This document shows positions 56,086 through 64,000 of a stretch of DNA of 64,000 nt, in pieces. Below the pieces are notes generated by a model. It was not told where the DNA came from and ran no database searches. It worked only from the letters and a program-made list of their open reading frames with translations. The stretch covers positions 62,001 to 126,000 of the forward strand of contig WHUZ01000022.1 in the NCBI GenBank assembly GCA_015179045.1, read 5' to 3'. Position 1 is the first letter of the stretch; each line of letters begins with the position of its first letter. This DNA is from Kalaharituber pfeilii (lineage: Eukaryota > Ascomycota > Pezizomycetes > Pezizales > Pezizaceae). Position numbers and translations under genes: made by a program.

Positions 56086-56181
56086 AGGCTTTGCATGCTA
56101 TAGTCATTGGAAGGGAATATATGCATAGATGAATAGGATGAGCTGAGTATTGCTACGCATAACGTGTTTGCTAAATCGTAA

Positions 56182-56597
56182 TACACGGGATCGCCCTACG
56201 GAAGGACCTAGGGAAGGTCAGACAATGGTTGGAGGCCGCGAACAAGGAATTGGGAAAGATATCGGGGATTCGCTGGCTGAGGAAGAGGACCACGCTGGTT
56301 GAGGAGGGGAAGAAAACCAGCTCGGCGGTTGTTTCCTTGGAAAAGGAGACGGATGTTGAGAGGGTGAGGCTCGGGGGACGTTGGCTCAAATCGGTCCGGT
56401 ACGAGTCGGAGAGGGGACGGAAGTAGGAGATACCGGGACCGGGACTGCCACCCGCATCATGGAGAAGTTTCGCGGGCACTACATGTAGTTAGGAGTAGAT
56501 AGTTTGGGGTTCGACTTCTTTTTTTCGCTTTTAATAAAACCTCGCCATAGCCCTTTGGGCGGCATGCGAGTATTGATATAAAAAAAAAAAAAAAAAA
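56182..56597 (+). mobile_element. HAL1-like (ORF1-only) fragment
   Basis: Open from IVIHGIALRKDLGKVRQWLE (56179) through SGIRWLRKRTTLVEEGKK and VRLGGRWLKSVRYESERGRK to the stop at 56426, uninterrupted. Then a 3' UTR of about 115 bp and LINE-A tail (ctcgcc...gcgag, A-run). It starts close to the same place as the ORF1 C-terminal domain. TSD not resolved. Confidence 0.85.
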
Positions 56598-56846
56598 TAA
56601 GGGTGGTCAATAGTAAATTTAAGACCGACAACAACTTTTTCAGAACGAGCGCTTGGAAGAACTCCAACTTCCCGGCGCCTCCAGAACGTGAAAGTTATAT
56701 CAAAGCGAAGCTCAGGACCGCCTGAGAAAGAATACCTCATTTGATTTACAGAATTCAGAAGTTTAGGACTCGTTTCGTCAAGGTCAAGTTTTCTGAATTT
56801 GGTAGAGTCTGGCTCAATTCCATAGTACTTTTGGCGAATAGAACTT

Positions 56847-57600
56847 TTTTTTTTTTTTTTTTTTAATATCATTTAATCGCATGCCGCCCTACGGGCTACG
56901 GCGATATTTAGTTACAAATAGAAATAATAGGAAAAATGAAGATGACCCCGTAGAAATAACTGTCTTAGAAAAAGTCTGACCCGTCAGTCTCGTCCCGCCC
57001 ATTCCAATATTTCCTTCAATCGGTCTCCTTCACCTTCCTTTTCCAACTTGGGTGGTGCTCTCAGGTCCGCTTCCCCTCCCGGCCATCTCCTCTTCCATAC
57101 CTCGCACTCGTTGAGGACATGGGTGGTGTTCTCCAGGCTCTTGCCGCACCATCTGCACTCCGGCGAGTCTGCCCTTCGGATCCGGGGTCTCCATTGTCTC
57201 AGCCCCTTGTTGCTCAGGATGCCAGCAAGGGTGGCGACGGCGTGTCTGGTGGCTAGTCTCTGGAGGGACCGGTATGTTAGCTGTAGTCTGTTTCTCTCAC
57301 TAGCTCTCTGTGCCCTCGCGAATTGGCACATTCCGGCCTCCGTGACTTCTTCATCTTGATACTGTAGTGCGGTGCCCACTTTGGCGGCCTTATCGGCCTG
57401 AGTGTTTCCTTGGATGTCTACGTGAGCTTTTACCCACAGTACGGCTATGTCTAAGTCACCTTGTGTTGTCCTTTCTTCCCATCTGTCTCTCACAATCTGT
57501 GCAGGCCATTCGTGGGTTGGGTATCCATCTGCAATTCTCTTCAACTTTGATATGGCTATCTTAGAGTCTGTGACAATTAGTACTTCTCCGACGTGGATGA
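56847..57600 (-). mobile_element. LINE-A 3' fragment, inverted, with open RNase H/knuckle frame
   Basis: T-run, reversed tail (atcgcc...gcgat), then on the minus strand an open frame ending near 56984: LIVTDSKIAISKLKRIADG, VLWVKAHVDIQGNTQADKAA, ERNRLQLTYRSLQRL, ECRWCGKSLENTTHVLNECE. About 200 codons without a stop, so it is young. Left flank tagaactt and right-hand tagtactt near 57578 are not convincing TSDs. Confidence 0.82.
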
Positions 57601-57715
57601 CGGCGATCTACGGAGCGCAGGCAGGAGGCAGCAGGCGACAGTTCAGCAGTTCGCAGCAGTAAGGCGGTTCAGCGGTTCACAGCGGTACAGCAGTTCAGCG
57701 GATCGGCACAGCAGG
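57601..57715. repeat. Short tandem repeats (cagttcagcag type)
   Basis: ggcaggaggcagcaggcgac, cagttcagcagttcgcagca and gcggttcagcggttcacagc form a degenerate 9-11 bp repeat. Confidence 0.65.
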
Positions 57716-58843
57716 TAACCACTCTACTTAGTAGAAACTAAATACAAGAGGTTGCGTAAAGAGAAAAGGAAAGGAGAACACACAGCCATGAACACCACTT
57801 GTATACACTTTTGAGACTGCAATACGCACTCAGGTCGCATCCTTTTTACCCATATACATTGTACCGACAACCCGAAATGCTTGTCAGAGGTCACCTTTTA
57901 GCGTGGTGCTATTTACCCGGCTCGCTATACAATATCCCGTTACAGAGAACTTTCGACACTGAGCACAGAGGATTTTCAATACTGCCTGTACACAACATAC
58001 TTGACAATATGCAAGGAGTATACTGAAGTTGAAGAACTCTGGGTAATGTCAAACCACGGGAACGGGCATGTACAACTGCTTAAGTTTATACGATTCATAT
58101 ACCTCTCCGGACAGGCAGATTCTGCCTGCCGCTCCCGGACCTCATCAGGCGATAAACTTTACGCCATGACACTGTGACACAAGTACCAACATTGTGGGGT
58201 AGGTAGATCAAATGCTGGTACTTGTTACCAGCATTTAGTGATGCAAAATAGAGGCTAGGCATAGTCCGTGCGAGAGGTCATTGACCTGGTGTGGCAACAG
58301 GGTATCTTCTCTGTTGAGAGGACAGTTTTGTAGCGAAAACAGCAGCGTTTCTCTTGGGGGCCTTGGTAAATAGCAATGTAGCTACAGCCTTTCAACCAAC
58401 GCATGCTATTACAGCAACAAATGCTGGTAATGAGTAGTATTACTCACTGTACCAATACACGCTTCCATGTCACAACAAGCTTGGACCATTGTTTGAATTG
58501 CAGACACCAATTCCAATCACTTTAATTCATCCTAGATGGCTATTAACTACATCAACCGAACCTACAGCGTCAATGTCTCAAGCTGCCGGATTGTGATCAT
58601 TGAATATTGACTCATGGCCAAACGGCGCCAGCTGGATTCTCAACTTCACATATTGTAGTGAGGTAACCTATTTTTTTTTTGTCTCTGCGATAGGATTGTA
58701 GCTTGTATGCGGAACAAAATTATTTAAACAGAGCAATGTCATGCCAATCTTTCTAGCGAAGAATTCAAACCTGTAAAGCAGCGTAGCTCATCCAGCAGTT
58801 TCAAAATTGTCAGGCTTTGCAGGATATCCTGAACCTTTTACTA

Positions 58844-59475
58844 CTCGTTACCAGCATTTAGTGATGCAGGTGGGGGCGGTGTTGGCAGACCGTGCGAGAG
58901 GTCTGTATTCATGTGTGTAAGATGCAATATTGAACAACTTGAATGCATTTGAGTTACTGAACATGGAGAATAATTTCAACATTGAATTAGAATTGTGTAT
59001 GTCCATTGTCATTGTCCACCATTTGCTATGATTACAGCTGGCACTCGTTGAGGCATAAAATCTATCGACTCTAATATCTCTTCACCAGTGATATCATCCC
59101 ACTCTTCCAGTATTCTAGCAACAAGTTGTTCTCCACGAGGTGTAGGAGATCGCTTGTTCAGTCTCTTCTTCATTATTCCTCAGATAGCCTCAATAGGGTT
59201 GAGATCTGGAGATGAACGGGCCCATGTCAAAGACTGCATATTGTACTGTACCAATTCCGAAACCATTGTGTTTGCTTCCCTGTATGAACAGAAGCACCAT
59301 CCTCCATGACACACAGCCGGCAATTCGCATATGCACTTTCTACTTGGTAGAAACGATTTAATTGGAATTGTACAGTTCTACGACTCGATATTGCATCCCA
59401 CCACACCTGAACACAGACCTGTATTACGGTCTGCCAACACCGCCCCCACCTGCATCACTAAATGCTGGTAACGAG
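58844..59475. mobile_element. Tc1-type element, internally deleted (632 bp)
   Basis: Left end CTCGTTACCAGCATTTAGTG then atgcaggtgggggcggtgtt; the right end is its inverse. Arms are about 50 bp, flanked by TA (58842-58843 and 59476-59477). It contains the C-terminus of a Tc1 transposase. Confidence 0.88.
59009..59230 (-). pseudogene. Tc1/mariner transposase C-terminal remnant
   Basis: Minus-strand frame reads RSSPDLNPIEAI, stop, GIMKKRLNKRSPTPRGEQL, ARILEEWDDITGEEILESI, DFMPQRVPAVIIANGG, stop. SPDLNPIE holds the catalytic Glu and the usual following Trp codon is TGA. The two upstream Asp motifs are absent. Known family: DD34E Tc1 transposases. Confidence 0.9.
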
Positions 59476-59725
59476 TACATACACCTGCACCTCAATTGCA
59501 CACCCTCAAAATGCTCTGCACTGCAAATGAATAAGCTCTTGTGCATCTGGAGTAGTGTACTCCAAATGTAACATCCTACGAGCATGAGACAGCGCAAGAC
59601 GAAGCCTACCAGCAGTGACCGGAACTGATGAGCAAGTAATATGACAAGGTGAGGTACTACAGGAAACCCAAAATTTTATTTTTGTTTCTTCATCTGCAGA
59701 GCTGCTCATTAATTCAGATCTATTT

Positions 59726-59772
59726 GAAAGCGATTAATGATATATAAAAAAAAAAAAAAAAAAAAAAAAAAA
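59726..59772 (+). mobile_element. Shortest LINE-A tail insertion (47 bp)
   Basis: Only gaaagcgattaatgatatat plus an A-run, between 12-bp TSDs tcagatctattt (59714-59725 and 59773-59784). It keeps only the 3' arm of the hairpin. Confidence 0.93.
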
Positions 59773-60451
59773 TCAGATCTATTTTTCCATTTTTCATTTT
59801 TTACTTAATTGAGTAATCATGCATTCAAACTAGTAGATCACAGCATGGGCCGACATTTGGTAGCCAGTGGGCACGGTACGCACTTACGTCACTAGTCCAC
59901 TTTAAAACTTGTCTTGCCATATGCCTGTACCAACAACTGATCATACCTACCCCACAATGTTGGTACCTGTGTCACAGTGTCATGGCGTAAAGTTTATCGT
60001 CTGATGAGGTCCGGGAGCGGCAGGCAGAATCTGCCTGTCCGGAGAGGTTCTGAACAATGAATCCAACAGGCCGTGATCTGCATTGGACTGAAACCGCCTG
60101 GACCAGCCTGGACCGGCCTGGACCAGCCTGATCCACATGAATCAGGCCAACCAGGCCAGTCCAGGCCAATTAGGCCGGTCCAGGCCAATCAGGCCGGTTC
60201 AGGCCATTCAGGCCGGTTCAGGCCAATTAGACGAATCACTCCACAGCTATGGTGGAGTGCACCAGTAAGGGACCACCTGTAACATTCAGCCACCTGCTGA
60301 CTAATATACCAAATTCCTACCCCGCTTGCCCACTCTCTTTGTTCCTCTTGAGATTTTTGAGTATCTCATATCTCTACATCGCAACGGTTTTTTATTTCAG
60401 ACAACTTGAATTAAGCTTCTACAGGTCAGTGCATTTTCATAGCTTCTATTT

Positions 60452-60510
60452 GCCCTGCCTTGGCGAACAGCTGCATGCGGGGTCACGTGATATTAAAAAA
60501 AAAAAAAAAA
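60452..60510 (+). mobile_element. micro-B retroposon (59 bp)
   Basis: 13-bp TSD atagcttctattt (60439-60451 and 60511-60523) around gccctgccttggcgaacagc, tgcatgcggggtcacgtgatatt and an A-run. Confidence 0.95.
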
Positions 60511-60582
60511 ATAGCTTCTATTTATCTATGAACATTAACTAAATATGTGCAGTTTTACTGACATTCCAGCATTCACCATAAT

Positions 60583-60863
60583 GGCTCATCCTACTAGGAA
60601 AAGAAGAGCTATATCAAATGCTATTGCTGCTAGGAAAGAGAAAATGAGAGCACTTTTGGTGGAAGTAGATGCCAGCGAGCCACCTGTAATAGAGATCTAC
60701 ATCCCCAGACCACTTGTACGTGGTGAAAGTGAGGAGTCTGTTCCAGATATTACTATTGATCAGTTCTTTTATAAGTGTTTACGTACTATGGAGGCTTATC
60801 AGGATGGTTGTAGATATCGTACTCCTGAGTTCATACAATGTATATATAAGAAGTCATCGAAGA
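60583..60863 (+). pseudogene. Internally deleted DDE transposase remnant
   Basis: Open for 95 codons from the ATG at 60583: a basic N-terminus (HPTRKRRAISNAIAARKEKM) resembles the start of the 756-aa transposase, and the end (ITIDQFFYKCLRTMEAYQDG, FIQCIYKKSS) matches its C-terminus INRFYYHCLRSIDAYSEGL...SYIYKGH. All catalytic residues lie in the deleted centre. Confidence 0.8.
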
Positions 60864-60873
60864 GTTGAGTAGA

Positions 60874-60931
60874 GGCCCTGCCTTGGCGAGCAGCCGCACG
60901 CGGGGTCATGTGATATAAAAAAAAAAAAAAA
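60874..60931 (+). mobile_element. micro-B retroposon (58 bp)
   Basis: 11-bp TSD agttgagtaga (60863-60873 and 60932-60942) around ggccctgccttggcgagcag, ccgcacgcggggtcatgtgatat and A-run. It lies at the stop codon of the transposase remnant. Confidence 0.94.
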
Positions 60932-61909
60932 AGTTGAGTAGATCTTTTCTCTATATAGTAATTTTTCTTTCTGCACTAGTACTAATTCTGCAATCTTGGC
61001 TATCTTGGCATGTAACAATTGAAAGGCCTCCCATATAAAGTACAATTTTTTAATCTGCTATTTCTCAACACCACATTAAATATTTTTTAATTTGGACAAT
61101 GAAGAGTTGTAGAGCAGGCGAAATAGTACATGCCTACATTGTTTAATTTTTAGTCAGATGTGGTTGTGTGACGGAATAGAGTTGCAAGATCCGGTTCAAT
61201 ATTTTGGTCGCGGGTGGTCCCTTACTGGTGCACTCCACCATATCCAGGTGAATTGAGGCCAGCATTTACCAGATTGTTTGAGTATTTAAATGAATAGAAT
61301 GTCCCATATGTCCAGAATTTTAAACAGCAGCGGTCTACGACTTTTGTCAAGTATGTATCACACTTTGTATTCAAGTATATACACTAAGAAATATTTTAGA
61401 AATGATGGACCTTCCAGATAATACAACAGACTGGACTCAATTCTGCGATGATGATACCTGATGCGCAACTGTCAATTACTGATAGTGGAAATATCCAGGA
61501 CTATTAAAATCTAATTCACCTGGGTTAAATTCCAAAATCGCTTGAATTTACGTAAATGGCCTGGTCGGCCTGGACTGGCCTGGTTGGCCTGGGCCAGCCT
61601 GAATGGCCTGGACCGGCCTGGACCGGCCTGATTGGCCTGATTGTTTCAGGCCGCCTGGGCCGGTCCAGGCAGCCCTCACGGCCTAACAATCAGGCCAGGC
61701 TGGCCCAGAATTTCACGGTCCAGGCCAGTCCAGGCCTCCGGTTGGCCTGGCCTGGCCTGGCCTGTTGGATTCATTGCCTACTAACGAAGCTGAGTATCAC
61801 ATACACTGAGCAGAGGCCATCAATTTATTTAACACCATGAATGAACATGGCACTACCCTCGAGCATCATATTAAGGACCTTTATGAGGAAAATGAGGCGT
61901 TCTCACAAC

Positions 61910-62691
61910 CAATGAATCCAACAGGCCAGGCCAGGCCAGGCCAACCGGAGGCCTGGACTGGCCTGGACCGTGAAATTCTGGGCCTGGCCTGGCCTGAACA
62001 ATCAGGCCAGGCCGTGAGGGCCGCCTGGACCGGCCCAGGCGGCCTGAAACAATCAGGCCAATCAGGCCGGTCCAGGCCGGTCCAGGCCATTCAGGCTGGC
62101 CCAGGCCAACCAGGCCGGTCCAGACCATTCAGGCTGGCCCAGGCCAACCAGGCCAGTCCAAGCCGACCAGGCCATTTACGTAAATTCAAGCGATTTTGGA
62201 ATTTAACCCAGGTGAATTAGATTTTAATAGTCCTGGATATTTCCACTATCAGTAATTGACAGTTGCGCATCAGGTATCATCATCGAAGAATTGAGTCCAG
62301 TCTGTTGTATTATCTGGAAGGTCCATCATTTCTAAAATATTTCTTAGTGTATATACTTGAATACAAAGTGTGATACATACTTGACAAAAGTCGTAGACCG
62401 CTGCTGTTTAAAATTCTAGACATATGGGAGATTCTACTCATTTAAATACTCAAACAATCTGGTAAATGCTGGCCTCAATTCACCTGGATAGCTGTGGAGT
62501 GATTCGTTTAATTGGCCTGAACCGGCCTGAATGGCCTGGACCGGCCTGGTTGGCCTGGACCGGCCTGATTGGCCTGGACTGGCCTGGTTGGCCTGATTCA
62601 TGTGGATCAGGCCGGTCCAGGCCGGTCCAGGCTGGTCTAGGCCACTGAGAATACCGGCCTGGTCGGCCGGCCTGGCCTGTTGGATTCATTG
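61910..62691. mobile_element. GGCCTGG-array MITE, copy 3 (782 bp, complete)
   Basis: CAATGAATCCAACAGG...CCTGTTGGATTCATTG with perfect 8-bp TSD ctcacaac (61902-61909 and 62692-62699). CAATG fits the YARNG terminus and the 8-bp TSD fits hAT. Arrays of ggcctggac / ggccaggcc make up the outer 200-270 bp of each side. It splits a short frame (61837 LEHHIKDLYEENEAFSQ) that resumes at 62700. Confidence 0.9.
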
Positions 62692-62699
62692 CTCACAAC

Positions 62700-64000
62700 C
62701 ATAGCAAGACCTCCTATTGCGAAAAGGGAGGAACGCGATCCAGGCGATGGCAATTTCTACACACATACTACCTTACAGGAGTAATTTAATGACCTCTGAA
62801 TGCAACTTCGTTGGGCAAACCAGAGTGGACTACCTCACTGCTGAGGCCTCAGCCATATCTACCACATCTGCTCCCTCCAACAAAACGGCCAAAGTCCCTG
62901 AGCTCGCAAGATATGAAGAAGTGTGGGAGAACCTCGATACCTTTAAAAATATGGTCAGCTTAAACTTTAATGCTCTTTCTTTTCCTTCTTTTTCTTTTTA
63001 TATTTTTATATTTTATTTTATTTTATTTCCTTTCTCTGATGTATGCATTTTATATCTATGACGTCTTTGTAATGATTAATTGATGGTTAAAGTAGGGTTT
63101 AGGGTACACTGCGGTTGAGTACACGAGAGCTCCAGGTCAACAATACAATGTCCGGGGAATACGGAAACGTAATACCCATGATAATATATGGGAGTTATTA
63201 GTATCCAGGCCCTCGGTATGCCCTTGTGATATGGTATCGAGATGATAAAGTTTGTTGCTATAATTTTACAGGGGTTACTCTCGCATCTAAGGGTCGTATT
63301 ATTATTAATTACTGTATGAAAAAAACCCCATTTTGGGTCACCGTAATGGTTCCGTGTTCATACAATAAATAATTCCAAATTGTGTTAAATTTAGCTTCGT
63401 AGAGTTTAGTACAGAATTACAGCTGTAAATCTGGTAACACCAAGGACACCAGAGCAGTTAATATATTTACACCCGTTAATTGTGAAAATCTCGTGATAAC
63501 ACCACTTTTAGGTTAAATGATTATAATAGATTTTAACTATTTTTGCTACATACATAGTAAAAAACTTGATAACCAACCTATAGCAAGAATAAAGAGAAGA
63601 AAATAAAAGATATATTATTAAGCAAATACATGATCTTTTCTATCTATTAAAGCAAATTTGTTAGGCGTTCATTTCGCCACCACATTGTACTACTATTTAA
63701 TGTAATAGGTGCAACAGGTATCAATTCCGTCTCAATCTCATCTGCTGTCAATGGCCTTGCTCTTGTCACTGGCAACATATGTACAAACGCAGCATCAGAA
63801 TCAATAGCAGAGATGCCAATAATTTGAAAATTTTCATCGCAATCAAAAGTATAAACATCTGCATCTACTGCATAGTCATGAAAGACTTGAGTACCGTTAT
63901 AAACTATAACAAAGATTCGATCTTATGCTATGGTGTATTGAAGTGTTCACCGGAAATATGAGTGCCAAGAATGCCAAGGTTGTTCCTCATGGACTTAATG
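62700..64000. other. AT-rich intergenic
   Basis: A frame at 62717-63061 (STSAPSNKTAKVPELARYEE then a Phe/Ile-rich T-run) may be the continuation of the fragment interrupted by MITE copy 3; not recognised. 63070-64000 holds no supported feature. Confidence 0.35.

Larger units (their letters stand above)
58102..60047. mobile_element. DNA element with about 100-bp TIRs
   Basis: The left arm (58102-58205) begins cctctccggacaggcagatt and runs through ggacctcatcaggcgataaa, ctttacgccatgacactgtg and accaacattgtggggtaggt. The right arm (about 59943-60047) is its near-identical inverse, ending ggacaggc inverse gcctgtccggagagg. A palindrome caggcag-attctgcctg lies within each arm. The interior (58210-59940) is non-coding except for a nested Tc1 remnant, and it contains a 47-bp micro-A insertion. 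No TSD identified. Confidence 0.8.
60250..61240. mobile_element. Non-autonomous TIR element related to the 19.5 kb DDE transposon, with exact empty site
   Basis: TIRs TGGTGGAGTGCACCAGTAAG (continuing ggaccacc) and the inverse at 61212-61240, with TA at 60248-60249 and 61241-61242. Copy 3 of the host MITE (62484-62498, cacctggatagctgtgg) shows the unoccupied TA. It contains two micro-B insertions and a short internally deleted transposase remnant. Confidence 0.93.
60055..61776. mobile_element. GGCCTGG-array MITE, copy 2 (inverted relative to copies 1 and 3), with nested TIR element
   Basis: Ends CAATGAATCCAACAGG and CCTGTTGGATTCATTG, the same arrays and core as copies 1 and 3. The 991-bp element at 60250-61240 is inserted at a TA of its core. 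The 8-bp flanks (gttctgaa, cctactaa) do not match, suggesting recombination between copies. Confidence 0.8.

Overview
The window looks like a gene-poor, transposon-rich stretch of a filamentous ascomycete genome (Pezizomycotina; perhaps a Pezizomycete, which is inference). The reasons are short spliceosomal introns (46-109 bp) with CTAAC/CTAAT branch sites, a fungal SRPK-type kinase, an OTT_1508-type deaminase, and LINE, Tc1/mariner-like, pogo-like and hAT-like elements. I saw no rRNA, convincing tRNA, CRISPR array or bacterial operon.

Host genes are few. There is an SRPK-like kinase pseudogene (3.6-5.8 kb, plus) with a retroelement inserted exactly in its DFG motif. There is a two-exon deaminase-domain gene (41.0-44.3 kb, minus), a three-exon IFI6/IFI27-like gene (48.6-50.2 kb, plus), an unrecognised 193-codon ORF (50.6-51.2 kb, minus) and an unrecognised two-exon serine-rich gene (52.8-54.2 kb, minus). 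A three-exon, apparently intact DDE transposase lies at 19.5-21.9 kb.

Two non-LTR families, called here LINE-A and LINE-B, dominate the rest. LINE-A copies carry the RNase H / zinc-knuckle end of ORF2. A related ORF1-only element ('HAL1-like', half-a-LINE) ends in the same 3' tail. LINE-B has one large copy with RT and RNase H (7.8-10.6 kb, minus). Each family has its own 3' hairpin followed by TGATAT-like sequence and an A-run. About fifteen insertions consist of almost nothing but this hairpin and A-run (47-72 bp in total), flanked by perfect 10-15 bp target-site duplications (TSDs). Nearly all start at the base of the hairpin. This 'micro-retroposon' population is the most striking thing in the window. 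Several have uninterrupted sites in duplicated sequence nearby, which proves insertion.

DNA transposons form a second layer. They include two near-identical hAT-type MITEs with 8-bp TSDs (6.5 and 16.6 kb), three 'GGCCTGG-array' elements with CAATG ends (51.4, 60.1, 61.9 kb), a pogo-like element (31.4-32.4 kb), a Tc1 remnant (58.8-59.5 kb), an element with about 100-bp terminal inverted repeats (TIRs) (58.1-60.0 kb), and two non-autonomous elements that appear related to the 19.5 kb transposase (0.5-2.7 and 60.25-61.24 kb).

The 26-41 kb interval is a nested segmental duplication. A unit of about 5-6 kb occurs at 26.0-31.4 and 32.7-38.7 kb, and part of it occurs again at 39.95-41.2 kb where it overlaps the 3' end of the deaminase gene. 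Different retroelements sit in different copies, so each copy serves as the empty site for the others. A six-unit 122-bp minisatellite (38.8-39.5 kb) lies between the duplication and the deaminase gene. In short, host genes are islands between layers of nested insertions whose order can be read directly.
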